A stretch of DNA of 64,000 bases from Phaeodactylum tricornutum CCAP 1055/1 (GCF_000150955.2 NC_011689.1:434001-498000); one strand, 5' to 3'. Counted from the stretch's first letter, positions 33,957 to 44,378 are shown. Notes: generated from the sequence alone by a model not told the origin. Numbers and translations are program-made.

Positions 33957-35822
33957 ATGGTGGTCTGGTCCTCGTCGTTGTATTCGACGATGTTCGGGTT
34001 TCTCTCAGGATATGCCGCTATCGTTGTGTCTCTGCAGATTTGCCCAGCAAAAGCCTTTTCTCCGGTCCATCCCAACACGAAAACCAGAACATTCCTGCCG
34101 GATGATCGTGGTATAAGGAGGATATCACGCCGTTGTCATGGTTCCTCTGGCTCGTCGTATCGACTCTGCCTTTCGAGTACCTCCAAGAGCGCAATAGAGG
34201 ATTCCTCCAACGTACGGGAGGAGGACCAGAACGTTCCCCAAAGAACGAAAGTTGTCGTCATCGGTGCAGGCTGGGGTGGCCTATCCACCGCACATGCCTT
34301 ATCCAAGGACGATCGCTACGACGTTACCGTCGTCGAAGCCGCTCCCAAGGTCGGTGGCGTCGTGCGGGATGGCTACACCACCATTTCGGGCCAGCGCCCG
34401 GCCGAAGCTGGACAGCACGGCTTCTGGAACAATTACCATAATATCTATTCTTTGTTTGACGAACTAGGCATACGCGACACCGCCCTGACCGACTACGCCC
34501 CGCAGGGGCAGTACTCCCCCCGCGGCCTCGAAGCCGTCTGGCCCGTATACCGGGAACAGTTCCCGGCCTTACCGACTGGACTAGCGCAAGCGGCGTACAC
34601 AAAGTTTCTACAACTCAGTCCTCTGGAACGTGCCACGGCCTTACCCCTCGTCCTCGCGTTTTCCGAATTCGACAATTCTCCACAAGCCTGGCAACGGTAC
34701 GACAACGTTTCGTTTCGGGATTTGTGTATGCGTTTGGGCGTTTCGAAAAAAATGTACAACGAAGCTTTTGAACCCATGATTTTGACGGGCTTGTTCGCCC
34801 CGGGGTCCGAATGCAGTGCGGCAGCCGCCCTGGGGATGGCCTACTTCTTTGTACTGCAGTCGCAGAACGCTTTTGACGTGCAATGGTGCCGCGGGAACAT
34901 TGGGGACCAAGTATTTACGCCTTGGGTAGAAGTTATGCAAGGTCGAGGGGTACATTTGCGAACAGAAACGCGAGTTTCAGGCTTTACACTGAACGAATCG
35001 CAAACCAAAATTGTGGGTGTCCAATGTCAAACAGCCAATGGGGGCAGTGTTGAGTTGGCAGCAGATGCGGTTGTTTTCGGTGTCGGCGCCGAGGCACTTC
35101 AAGCATTTGCCAAGTTTTGCCCCGAGCTGTCACAATTTGACGAGTTCCGTCGCTTCGCCAACTTGCGCGGAACCAGTGTCTTGGCAACCCGGGTCTTTCT
35201 CGACCGAAATGTTACCGTTCCTTACTCCGCCAACGCCTGTTGGGGATTTGATGAGAACGTGGGCATGACCATGTTCGATATTCGAGCGTTGCACGGCAGC
35301 GACAATCCCACCGTGATGGGAGCACCCGGATCTGTGTTGGAGGTAGACTATTACCACGCGTCCCCGCTTTTAGTTATGGACGACTCTGCCATTGTGGAAA
35401 AAGTCAAGAAGGACGTGGATACCCTTCTCGGTCCGACCGCCAAGCAAGCGACTGTCGTTGACGCCGCCGTAGTACGTCTCCCGAACGGTGTCAACTGGTA
35501 CTATCCTGGTTCCTACCGCGATATGCCCCAGTTGACGAGCCAATCCTTGCGTGACTGTTACTTTGCCGGTGACATAGTCCGTACCCAGCATGGGTCCTGG
35601 TCCCAAGAAAAGGCCTACGTGACTGGTCTGCAAGTAGCGAATCTCTTGCGTCGTGATATCACTGGCGGCAACACAAACAACCCTCTCACTAAAATCCTTC
35701 CAGTGGCTTCGGATGAACCGCACGTTGCGCTAGGCAAGACAGCTGCCACTTTGTTCCAGACAATCTTGGGAGGCGGAAATCCGTGGAAAGGACCGTCTTT
35801 GGTCGATTTCTTTTGGAAGTAG
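33957..35822 (+). CDS. Plastid FAD-dependent desaturase/isomerase-like protein
   Basis: 621 residues from the ATG at 33957; the codon at 33930 that extends the frame is not ATG. The signal peptide (residues 1-30) ends at AKA|FSP, the plastid junction. A transit region follows to about residue 95. The FAD site is VVVIGAGWGGLSTAHALSK, followed about 40 residues later by AGQHGFWNNYHNIYSLFDELG, the substrate-side motif of the phytoene desaturase, zeta-carotene desaturase and CrtISO superfamily. The C-terminal flavin motif CYFAGDIVRT is near residue 540. Such enzymes act on carotenoids in plastid membranes; which step cannot be read from the sequence, and a general amine-oxidase-fold protein is possible. 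One exon, intact. Confidence 0.85.
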   Translation: MVVWSSSLYSTMFGFLSGYAAIVVSLQICPAKAFSPVHPNTKTRTFLPDDRGIRRISRRCHGSSGSSYRLCLSSTSKSAIEDSSNVREEDQNVPQRTKVVVIGAGWGGLSTAHALSKDDRYDVTVVEAAPKVGGVVRDGYTTISGQRPAEAGQHGFWNNYHNIYSLFDELGIRDTALTDYAPQGQYSPRGLEAVWPVYREQFPALPTGLAQAAYTKFLQLSPLERATALPLVLAFSEFDNSPQAWQRYDNVSFRDLCMRLGVSKKMYNEAFEPMILTGLFAPGSECSAAAALGMAYFFVLQSQNAFDVQWCRGNIGDQVFTPWVEVMQGRGVHLRTETRVSGFTLNESQTKIVGVQCQTANGGSVELAADAVVFGVGAEALQAFAKFCPELSQFDEFRRFANLRGTSVLATRVFLDRNVTVPYSANACWGFDENVGMTMFDIRALHGSDNPTVMGAPGSVLEVDYYHASPLLVMDDSAIVEKVKKDVDTLLGPTAKQATVVDAAVVRLPNGVNWYYPGSYRDMPQLTSQSLRDCYFAGDIVRTQHGSWSQEKAYVTGLQVANLLRRDITGGNTNNPLTKILPVASDEPHVALGKTAATLFQTILGGGNPWKGPSLVDFFWK

Positions 35823-36120
35823 GGCAGAATGCAAAACGTAGAACACGACATTAGCCAGCGCCCACCATATAGAGGCGAACATTCACAATGCTAACACATA
35901 TGCGCATAGAACTTGTTTTAATCTCATCAAGATTGACATACTTTATTTTTGGTAATTACATGGAATGAAAGAGTGCGGGGAAACGGCCCTACAGTGACCG
36001 ATGCAAGGCAGACTGTAGCTGCGGTTGAAGTGGAAACTATGATGGTTGTTGTTAATGATTTGAAAGACTAGCGACACGAGGAATCTTGAAACGTCCGAAT
36101 AGCAGACCAGGAGTATGCTC
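35823..36120. other. Convergent intergenic region
   Basis: 298 bp between the FAD enzyme (+) and the first beta-rich gene (-). It holds no feature beyond 3' UTR sequence. Confidence 0.6.
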
Positions 36121-37094
36121 TTAGAAACTAACGTCGCGCTTGATGCTGACGTTAGCCCCGTTGATGTTGGTACCGTCAATGGGCATGTTGACGTTCGCAG
36201 TCCAGGCCGCATCACGCCATTCGACATTTAGGTTGTCGTTGGGCATGAGAGTCGCCGTCAAGCTGCTGTCGTCAGATAAACGCCGTTCCCATTCGACCGA
36301 AATATCACCATTGCTCTTGAGGGTCGGGGCGATGCGGTTGTCGCCGTCCACTTGTTGCGAGATCGTGACTTCCTGGTTGTCGGCGGAAGCGGTGAGCTTG
36401 ACGTTGGTCTTGTCGTTGTTGTAGTTGATGACAACGTCGCGGTCGTTGTCTTCGAGGTTCAGGCGAGGTGTGACCGTAACACGAGCGCCATTGGCGTCGA
36501 ATCCCTTGGTAACTTCGGCCGAACGCACGCTAAAGGCACTGCCGGCATTGGCAACCAAATGGATGTTCAAGTCGGCGCCCGCATTGTTTGCGTCCAGCTC
36601 AACGTTGGCGTTGGTAAAGTCCTGCCCATCGACTTCGGCACGAGCGGAGACGCCCCATCCGGAAACATCCGTCGAAGCCTTGCCCCAGATGGAACGAGGA
36701 AGCGACGCGAGGTCGGTAGTGGGCTGAGCCGAAGCCTTGATTCCGTACGAGACGTCGAGGTCTCCGGCTTGTTGAGAGTTCTCCCAAGCAACCGTCGGTT
36801 CGAGACCGTCGAGACCGGCAAAGTTTCCGTCACGTACCGATATCTACCAAAGAGGAACGCAGGATGCAACAAAGTACATGTAAGGAAGATGGATGGAGAG
36901 AATGTAGGGTGAGCTCGACTGCTACGCATTGTTTGGCCGACACGGTATCGGATACTCGCTGTCGAGTGCCTTGTTGTTGTCCTTATTGTTGCTGAAATGC
37001 GTTGGGTTTCGTCCGAGGAACTTACCGATAGTTGCGGAGCACCAGCAGAGGCGTAACCGAGGATGGCGAGGAGAGCAACGGCAGAAATCTTCAT
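36121..37094 (-). CDS. Secreted beta-rich protein, paralogue 1
   Basis: Exons 37094-37026 and 36843-36121 flank a 182-nt phase-0 intron and give 263 residues. Exon 1 codes exactly for the signal peptide and junction (KISAVALLAILGYASAGAPQLS). Exon 2 consists of alternating polar/hydrophobic strands about ten residues long joined by Asp/Asn turns, with almost no cysteine. It ends in NVSIKRDVSF, where a terminal Phe recalls the beta-signal of outer-membrane barrels. Head to head with paralogue 2 at 37531, it has the same length, intron position and phase. The last 186 coding bases of the pair differ at only three positions. A membrane beta-barrel or a beta-sheet surface or shell protein are the options; I do not recognise the family. 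Confidence 0.8.
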
Positions 37095-37171
37095 GATAGC
37101 AATGGAAAGCGCTGGTTGGTCAAAGTAGGCGAATCTTTAGAATGTGAGAGAGGTTCAAGGCTCTACTTTGT

Positions 37172-37190
37172 TTGACACCAACGGTGTCAA
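37172..37190. promoter_or_regulatory. Palindrome TTGACACC-AAC-GGTGTCAA
   Basis: Perfect 8-base arms with a 3-base centre lie 78 bp upstream of the paralogue-1 ATG. The core TGACACC recurs as a second palindrome at 37347, between the same two divergent genes. This looks like a dimeric transcription-factor site. Confidence 0.55.
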
Positions 37191-37346
37191 GGGAGCTGGT
37201 CCAACCGAAAAAGTGGGCTCGCTTCGCAATCCAAAGATACCCTTTTCAACGACCATGACATAATTTGTTCGCGTATACTTAGCTTCTGACACAAAGTGGA
37301 CTATTGACTAAGACACGTGAGTGAAAACCAATTTTGAAACACGAAT

Positions 37347-37366
37347 GGTGTCAGACCCCTGACACC
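37347..37366. promoter_or_regulatory. Palindrome GGTGTCAG-ACCC-CTGACACC
   Basis: Perfect 8-base arms with a 4-base centre lie 165 bp upstream of the paralogue-2 ATG. It uses the same half-site as the palindrome at 37172, but in the opposite arm order. A further half-site-like TGACAC is at about 37288. Confidence 0.55.
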
Positions 37367-37530
37367 TTCGCACCCGGAACTCTGACGTGAGTCCCGAATC
37401 CGCAAAAGAGGAGCACCGAAAACGGATTTATGCTAGGGTATCAGCACAAATCGAGGATCAACGAATCTTTGGTCACTTTTTCGTCTTTCGGATCAGTATT
37501 CAAAATTATTTGCAGATCAAAAATACCAAA

Positions 37531-38474
37531 ATGAAGTTCTCTGCCGTTATTCTCGCTGCCGTCTTTGGCACAGCTCTCGCTGGAAAGCCCCAACTGTCGG
37601 TGAGTTACGTTACCAATGGATCTCTCGAATTGATCGCCTTTTCTGATTCGGAACGAGCGTCCCGTGTATGCGGCAGTGCTCTCTCTGGTTTCGAGCGAAT
37701 CGCTAACTGACGTTCGCCCTACCTCTTGTTCCTTTCTCGTTTTCGGTATAGATCTCGGTCCGTGACGGAAGCTTTGCCGGCCTCGACGGACTAGACCCTA
37801 CCCTCTCATGGGAGCACTCCCAAAAAGCCGGAGACCTAGATATCTCCTACGGTGTCGCCGCCTCGGCTCGTCCGACTTCCGATTTGGCGAGCCTGCCCCG
37901 TTCCATCTGGGGCATGGCCACGGGGGATATTTCCGGATGGGGCGTCTCCGCCCGTGCCGAAATCGACGCCCAAGACATGAGCAGTGCCGACCTCCAGATT
38001 GACGCCAACAATGCGGATGTCGACGTCGCGGCACGCCTCACCGCCAGTGCCGGCGGTGCCTTTAGCGTGCGTTCGGCCGAAATTACCAAGGGATTCGACG
38101 CCAATGGCGCTCGTGTTACGGTCACACCCCGTATGAACCTCGAAGAGAACGACCGCGACGTCGTCATCAACTACAGCAACGACAACACCAACGTCAAGCT
38201 CACCGCTTCCGCCGACAATCAGGAAGTCACGATCTCACAACAAGTGGACGGCGACAACCGCATCGCCCCGACCATCAACAACCAGGGGGATATTTCGGTC
38301 GAATGGGAACGTCGTTTATCCGACGACAGCAGCTTGACGGCGACTCTCATGCCCAACGACAACCTAAATGTCGAATGGCGTGATGCGGCCTGGACGGCGA
38401 ACGTCAACATGCCCATTGACGGTACCAACATCAACGGGGCTAACGTCAGCATCAAGCGCGACGTTAGTTTCTAA
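37531..38474 (+). CDS. Secreted beta-rich protein, paralogue 2
   Basis: Exons 37531-37599 and 37752-38474 flank a 152-nt phase-0 intron (GTGAGT...TATAG) and give 263 residues, the same as paralogue 1. Exon 1 encodes the signal peptide KFSAVILAAVFGTALAGKPQLS. The mature protein begins ISVRDGSFAGLDGLDPTLSW. It shows a regular strand-turn pattern through VRSAEITKGFDANGARVTVT and EVTISQQVDGDNRIAPT to the C-terminal SIKRDVSF. The region around LASLPRSIWGMATGDISGWG aligns with the third paralogue at 38855. It has no transit-type F after the signal peptide, so secretion, the ER or an outer plastid compartment is more likely than stroma. The shared promoter with paralogue 1 suggests co-expression. 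Confidence 0.82.
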
Positions 38475-38854
38475 TCAGTCAGACCATTTTACAACTCTAC
38501 ATTCCCACCGAGCACCCTTCTATTCACTATAGTATATAGAATATTGTGTAAAGAACTGTCCTTTTGATGTACCTGCCTTTTGTAGATATGTTTGTCCGTG
38601 CACAATCTTGGGGATAGTTAAAGCCGCTGTTTAGCCCACCGTCTGGGCATCAGCCGTCTACCAGGCCTTTACGGCATGCGCATGATATCCACGCAACCAT
38701 GGACACCACGCGGCCATTGTTTGTCGACACACGAAGAACATCCAAGATCCGCGAACCGTATCCGTCGGATCGGATATTCCAGGAGCATCCAGGCAGGCTT
38801 TCATCGGAATACCGTACCCCGCGTGGTGTTTCTTGGAAGAACGATCCATTCACC
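38475..38854. other. Intergenic region
   Basis: 380 bp between paralogues 2 and 3. An open frame runs into paralogue 3 from 38699 but has no signal-peptide start. The TGACACC palindromes of the divergent promoter are absent here. Confidence 0.5.
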
Positions 38855-39839
38855 ATGAGAACTTTAGTGCTGGTGTGCTGGTGCGGTTGGATTGGTCAGG
38901 CATGGGCGGCAGGGGTAGCCCCCGTCCTCGGAGTCGGCATCAATAGTGATGCGTTTCGGAAGGGTGGTAGTGGGGCCCTCGGTGCATTGGAACCGACGCT
39001 GCAATGGCATTCCACCGGAAAAGTGGGAGACTACGACTGGGAGGCAAGTTAGAGTGGAATGCAATTGCATGAGTAGGAGGGGTGTGCAAGCACAGTCAAT
39101 GCAAGGCTGTAAATTGTGGTCAATGTATTCATTCACATTTTGGCGAAAAAGTCGTGCACGGCACTCACCGTCAACGTCTTGTTTGGTTCACGCGTTACAG
39201 GGCGGAGCGTATTTGCAGGTCCAGGATACCGAGCTTTCCGCAATTCCTTACAGTTTCTGGGCCAAAGTCAAGCGGAACGTTTCCGGCTGGGCTTTGTCGG
39301 CCCGCGCCGACGCCGATTCGGCCGACCTGACGGCGTTGGCTGTCAACCTGCAGGCCAAATCACCGACGACGTCGATTCAAGTACGCGGGACGGCCGACAC
39401 GGACGATATCACCATTGGGCTGGATAGCATCAAGGTGTCGCAGAAGATAACGGGTGTGGCCGGCACGGACCTTACCGTGACGCCCAGCTACAATCTGCGA
39501 TCGAAGCGAGGCAACGTGCAGGTGAATCTGGCTCTCCGGGATACGGCGTTGCTGATCGACGCGCAACGGCAGAAAATAACCGTCGCCCAGAAGGTGGGAC
39601 CGGGTCAGTACTTGGCTCCGTCCGTCGCAGCGAATGGTGATTTTGAACTGGAATACCGGCAGGCGGTGGGTCGTGGAGCCGTGACGGGCACCTACAAACC
39701 AAACGCGTACGTTAACGTGTACTGGGAAGACGGTCCCTGGCAAGCGAGTGTGAAAATGCCCATGGAAGGGTTGTACCAAATTCAATCCAGACCCAAATTC
39801 AATCTCCGTCGAACACTCGATATGGACGAATTAAAGTAA
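38855..39839 (+). CDS. Secreted beta-rich protein, paralogue 3, with GC-AG intron
   Basis: Exons 38855-39043 and 39201-39839 flank a 157-nt phase-0 intron that begins GCAAGT instead of GT and ends TTACAG. They give 275 residues. The join GDYDWE|GGAYLQVQ restores full alignment with the other two paralogues (GDLDISYGVAASA...), whereas a GT donor a few bases on would give the wrong frame. The signal peptide is RTLVLVCWCGWIGQAWA. Similarity is clearest at SFWAKVKRNVSGWALSARAD and in the strand pattern QKITVAQKVGPGQYLAPSV. The C-terminus differs: it ends in a charged extension (RRTLDMDELK) instead of the terminal Phe. Its intron lies about 40 codons downstream of the position used in the other two. 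Confidence 0.78.
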
Positions 39840-40757
39840 CGGCTACAGTTAAGAAGTATTGTGTGCTGACGACCGAGTGCGTCCCAGAACCCATCTAAGT
39901 GGAAATGTTGTTGGCATGCGAGATGATGGGGCTGGGCTGGGCTGGCAGGCAATGACAGTGAAGAGGATTCGGGTCGAGTCGTTGATAGCCGAGCATGACA
40001 CGGTCGGAGTGTACTGTGGGGGCATCGACGAATGTACGAAGGTCTTCTTCTTCTAGCAAGGCAACAAGAACAGTATGAAACGTTTGCTCTCGTGCGATCA
40101 TGTGTTGCCAACAACCCAACCTCCCGTTGGACTATGCTCCCACGTAACAAACCAACGCAAACAATTGGTAGGATGTACCCTCCGATTACGCTAGAGAGAC
40201 ATTTTTCTATTTCCTCCGACAGGGGATGCTTCTATCGTTGGGAAAATACACGTAGACACCTCCAGTAGCTCGGGAGTGTACAAACACATCTTTGCCGGAA
40301 GCCTCCATTTGGGGGAGTGGATTAAACTGGCACCCGACACACTTTCACCGACACACTCTGTCACCGAGACCACCAAAGTGCCGGACTTCGGTTTCACCGT
40401 CGAGAAAGACGCGGCAGTTCGCCAAGATCCGAACCGGCGAGAGTCTTCCGAACCCTTTTTGGCTACGCAACTTGAGTACTGAAAACCTCGTACGTTAGTT
40501 TCCTACCACAAGAAAGACACTCCGGCCACGGGTTGGTTCCGTCGGCCATTTGGTTCACAAAACGTAAATCGAGTCCAGATCTTGTAGATTTTCGCCTCGC
40601 GTCGTCCCGACTCTTGAAGCGGAATCTTGTACCGGCACGAACCTACGAGTCTGTGTACAAACACACAAACAAACACATACACACACACACCCCACACAGT
40701 ACTACTACTACTAGTACTACTACTACTACAAACAAGACAGTACTACACTACTCCGGA
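39840..40757. other. Intergenic region with simple repeats
   Basis: 918 bp. No gene is supported. The last 100 bp are an AC-rich run (about 40657-40697) followed by (TAC)n (about 40699-40730), directly before the next ATG. Confidence 0.6.
40657..40730. repeat. (AC)n and (TAC)n microsatellites
   Basis: A run of ACACAC with A-rich interruptions passes into TACTACTAC repeats within the probable 5' UTR of the oxidoreductase gene. Confidence 0.8.
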
Positions 40758-42360
40758 ATGAAGTTTTCCACACGCGTGCGCGGAGTCCCCACAACCGTCG
40801 CCGTCTACACCATGCTGTCTCTATCCCGTTCTACCGCTTTCGTAGCCCGCCGGATTGCCTTCCAAGGCTCCTCCACCCGAGCAGTTTCCACGACGTCTCC
40901 CTTGTGCGCGGCGAAGGAAGGACAAGCCGAAGTCGTCCTCGTCGGGTGTGGAGCACCCAATCGTGGGATGGGTTGGTACCATGCCGTCCAAATGTTGGAA
41001 AAGAAGTAAGTGTCGTTGCCGCGAACGACTGCGTATGTGTGCGTATATGTGCGTATATATACATATATATGTGTTTGTGTGTATGGCACGCGAACGGTTC
41101 GAAAACAGCGAATCGAGCAACGTCGCGAGTCTGGCGTAGCCGAATGCGAACGGCAGTGTTGCGTACGACTTTCGACTCATCTCGAACGTTCGACCAGCTG
41201 ACCTTCCGTCAAGGTCCGACAACAGTCAACAAACTCCTTTCTTCTCCCTTGTCAGTCGGAGTCGTATGCCCCGAACGAGACGTCGTTCCGACTTGGCCGT
41301 ATCACCCATAACTCACGAATGATTGTTCCTTGTTTGCCTTTTGCCACCCGTGTGTGCTTTTCTCAGATGTCCGTCAGCGTCGCTCGATTACGTCGTCGAG
41401 CCCTGGTTCATGGGTGCCGGTGGCGATTCCGATGCCGGGAAGGAGTTCCAGGAATGGGCGGACGACGCCGAACAAAAGCACGGCGTCAAGTTTGCCGTTT
41501 CCCTCGACGACCTCCCGCCTCCGCAAGCCCCGCGACTCGCTCTCATTAGCGGACGGACGGCCGACAATCCGCGACTCTTGACCGAATCGATTGCCAAGGG
41601 AGCCACCTGCGTGTATCTGGAAAAACCCGGAGCCCCGACCGTGACCGAGCTTCAACAGATGCAGAAGGAAGCCGAAGACGCCAACGTGGAAGTCCTCATG
41701 GGCTACAACAAGAACGTTTGCAAGTACGTGCGGAAAACACGCGAATTCGCCGCGAAACATCCCGGATCGCACGTTACCTTTGTCTCCAACAATGCCTACG
41801 AGAACACCCCGGAATCACTCGGTGAGTGCTTCGAACGCAACGCCGAAGGCATGTTGAAGAACATGGCCATTCACGAACTCGCCCTATTGGTATCCTTCTA
41901 CGACGTCTCGGTCGAAAACATTGCCGAAGTCACGGCCGATAAGGAATTCTCCTCCATGCAAACGCTACCCGGTCCCAGCGGGAAGGACTACACCGATTTT
42001 GACAAGATCAAGTTCACCATCAAGACCAAGAACGGCAACGAAGTCAGTGTCCAGGCCGATCGTTGCGGAGGTACCGATTCGTTCGCCACCGTCACCGATA
42101 AGGACGGCAGTGAAGTCTTCCGGTATTACATGCCCGATGAAGAAGACAGGGCCATGGTCCAGGAACTGCAAACCAAGTACCCCACCGCCATGCCCTACTT
42201 CTTCACACAGGACCCGGACTACATTACCGTCAAGGAGCGTGTCGCACACCATACCGTCACCGGAGAAGAAGCCGAAGGGGTCGCCACCATTGGTGTGGCC
42301 GTGGAAACGCTCCGTGTTGCCGAGTTCTTGACGCCCAAGCTCCAAGAGCAGCTCAAGTAA
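40758..42360 (+). CDS. Gfo/Idh/MocA-family oxidoreductase, probably plastid-targeted
   Basis: Exons 40758-41005 and 41367-42360 flank a 361-nt phase-2 intron rich in TATA/GTGT and give 413 residues. The signal peptide (to about residue 30) ends at RSTA|FVARR, a plastid-type junction with a basic transit region. The Rossmann start is VVLVGCGAPNRGMGWYHAVQML. The family hallmark EKP is present in YLEKPGAPTVTEL near residue 176. The C-terminal half is the alpha/beta domain used for substrate and oligomer contacts. Members are NAD(P)-dependent sugar, inositol or biliverdin dehydrogenases; the substrate is unknown. The ATG at 40758 is chosen as the start of the signal peptide. Convergent with the 2OG oxygenase, only 70 bp away. 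Confidence 0.85.
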
Positions 42361-42430
42361 AGCCAGTAAACACGGCCCCCAAATAAATAGTTAGAAAAAG
42401 GTTCAAAATAGGGAAACTTGTTTAACATAG

Positions 42431-43678
42431 TTACGTGAGTGCGGCTCGAGGAAGTGCATCTTCTGACGCACCATACACCGTTTGTTGGTCTTCGTGCATC
42501 CAACCGCTCGTGGCCCACCGATCGCGACGGCGGGTCGCCAACACTTCGTGCGGCAAGGCTACGCTATCGAACAGTACCAACGTGCCCGCCTTTGGATCGA
42601 CGTCCAAGACCTGTTCGTCAAAGCCGGGGCTTTGCGCCAGCCAATCGCTAATTTTCGATTTGGGTGGCTCGATAAAATGGAAGCGAACAGCGACTTCCGG
42701 ACTCTGCATCAAAAGCTTTTGCGTTAAATATTCGCCACCGCTCATGTATAAAATTGGATGGGAATGAAAAAGTTTGCTGATGTACTGCTGTCCCCCATTG
42801 ACAGCGTCCACGTACATGGCCACGTTACCGTCCGGATTGTTCCGTCGGGCGTCCAAAAAAACCGGTCGTTCCACCGGATCCGATGTCGTCGCTCGTAGCC
42901 AGCCAATTTGTAGGTCCCCTTGACGGGAACCTACCGTTGTTCCGCGCGCCATGCGAGTCCGACGTTCAAAACAGCGTAGCTGGCCGCCGTCCTTGTCGCC
43001 GTCCCATTCCTCGTTGAGATAGATCAGCCAACTGATGCTACGCCGGGTCGGCTTGCTCCATCCCGCCGCCGCTTTGAGCTCTTCGTGGTGCTCATCTACG
43101 TGTCGTTTTAAGAACGCACCCGGTCCGAAACGTGTGTACGAAATTTCCGTACTGCCGTTCCCGTACTTCGCGACGGCGGCCGAGTCGGGTTGTGCCAAGT
43201 CCGGCCGTCTCAAGTTCTCCGAAAGATCCTGCCGCAAACGTGCCATGGTGGCACCAAAATCGGCCCGGACACGGATATTACCCAAATTTACGTCCTTCCA
43301 TTGTTGTAGTTTTAGAACAGCCCGATCTTTCGAGGGATCAAAGTTGCCGTTCGATCCGTACGAAGCGAGAGCGTCAGTAGTAAAGTGTCCGTCGCCGTGC
43401 AGATTTTGGGCATCCGCTCGGAGCTCTTGAATGAACCGAGACGGCAAAAAATTGGGAACTACCGCAATGCGACCTTCCAAAATTGTATTGTAGGCTTCAT
43501 CCGACAAAAGCTGACCTTGTCGGTCGAAGTCCGCCGCGGCCACCGCAGTGGTGAATTTGACCTTTTGTACGTTCACCATCGTGACTAGATTTGAAGGCCG
43601 AAGCCGGGGAAATAGAAACGCTTTGGCCGGAATTAAAACTGCCGCTACGGCAAAACAAGACCATGCCCTATAATTCAT
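42431..43678 (-). CDS. 2-oxoglutarate/Fe(II) oxygenase, probably plastid-targeted
   Basis: 415 residues from the ATG at 43678. The frame extends to an ATG at 43858, but the inner Met opens the signal peptide NYRAWSCFAVAAVLIPAKA|FLF with a plastid AKAF junction. The double-stranded beta-helix motifs are clear: iron ligands H and D in LKRHVDEHHEE, the strand RSISWLIYLNEEWD with GGQLRCF, and the distal LPHEV histidine with the 2-oxoglutarate-binding arginine in TRRRDRWATSGWM. This matches prolyl-4-hydroxylase-like enzymes. About 95 residues between the GGQLRCF strand and the distal histidine form an insertion longer than usual. The substrate is unknown. One exon, intact. Confidence 0.87.
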   Translation of the reverse strand: MNYRAWSCFAVAAVLIPAKAFLFPRLRPSNLVTMVNVQKVKFTTAVAAADFDRQGQLLSDEAYNTILEGRIAVVPNFLPSRFIQELRADAQNLHGDGHFTTDALASYGSNGNFDPSKDRAVLKLQQWKDVNLGNIRVRADFGATMARLRQDLSENLRRPDLAQPDSAAVAKYGNGSTEISYTRFGPGAFLKRHVDEHHEELKAAAGWSKPTRRSISWLIYLNEEWDGDKDGGQLRCFERRTRMARGTTVGSRQGDLQIGWLRATTSDPVERPVFLDARRNNPDGNVAMYVDAVNGGQQYISKLFHSHPILYMSGGEYLTQKLLMQSPEVAVRFHFIEPPKSKISDWLAQSPGFDEQVLDVDPKAGTLVLFDSVALPHEVLATRRRDRWATSGWMHEDQQTVYGASEDALPRAALT

Positions 43679-44378
43679 TCTTGTGCATCCGTGGCCGTAG
43701 TTATTTAGCTGACCTCTTTCATTTCGATAAAGGAGGTTGAGATTGCTTTTGCTCTTTTGGAAATGTTTCGAGAAAATGTAAACAAGTTGAAGCGTTTCTC
43801 GCTGATCTTTCATTCGATCGAAATTTGTTAGAAGTCTCCGAGACAGGATCTTCGCCAATTAGAATTTTACATTTATGCTCTTTCACGATCAGCTATGCTC
43901 TGCAAAATTGAAGGTGTTTCCCTCCCTCCCATCCTACCAAACCCACCATAAATGAAAGCCGGGGATAGTTAACTGTAAAGCCTACACTCTACGAAGACGT
44001 GGCGCTGCATATGAACCTGCTTTTTTCCCGGAACCCATCTCATTTCTCAAGCAATCATTTCCAATGTTCCTACACAGGAAGACAAGGAAGTGAACGAAAA
44101 GCACCAATAACGATTCGATAGCATACTATCAGCGGGAAGGTATGGAAGCATCGCTATTATGCATGGCATGAACATCCACACAAGAAGTCGAATAGCGAGA
44201 TGCGGGAAAGACGGGTACCAAACGTCTACCGCGTTTGGTGTACATGACAGCATATTTCACGATCGTGTCTCGTTCACGTCTTCCTTGCAGGCTATTGCCT
44301 TAACGAAAAACTAACAATAAATTACTTTATACAACTGAACGTTTGCTTCTTGGATAAAATCTCTTTTAAACATGGTTC
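43679..44378. other. Intergenic region
   Basis: 700 bp between the 2OG oxygenase and SDHB genes, both on the minus strand. The first 180 bp are an open extension of the oxygenase frame. I see no gene in the rest. Confidence 0.5.

Larger units (their letters stand above)
36121..38474. repeat. Large inverted repeat formed by two head-to-head gene copies
   Basis: The coding arms 36121-36843 and 37752-38474 are both 723 bp and align without gaps in protein. The outer ends (last 186 bases of each gene) are almost identical, and similarity falls toward the promoters. The spacer with exon 1s, introns and promoters is about 0.9 kb. Confidence 0.8.

Noticed and set aside
40276-40498. Two overlapping 68-codon frames upstream of the oxidoreductase
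   Set aside because: Low-complexity sequence near microsatellites; no signal peptide or motif.
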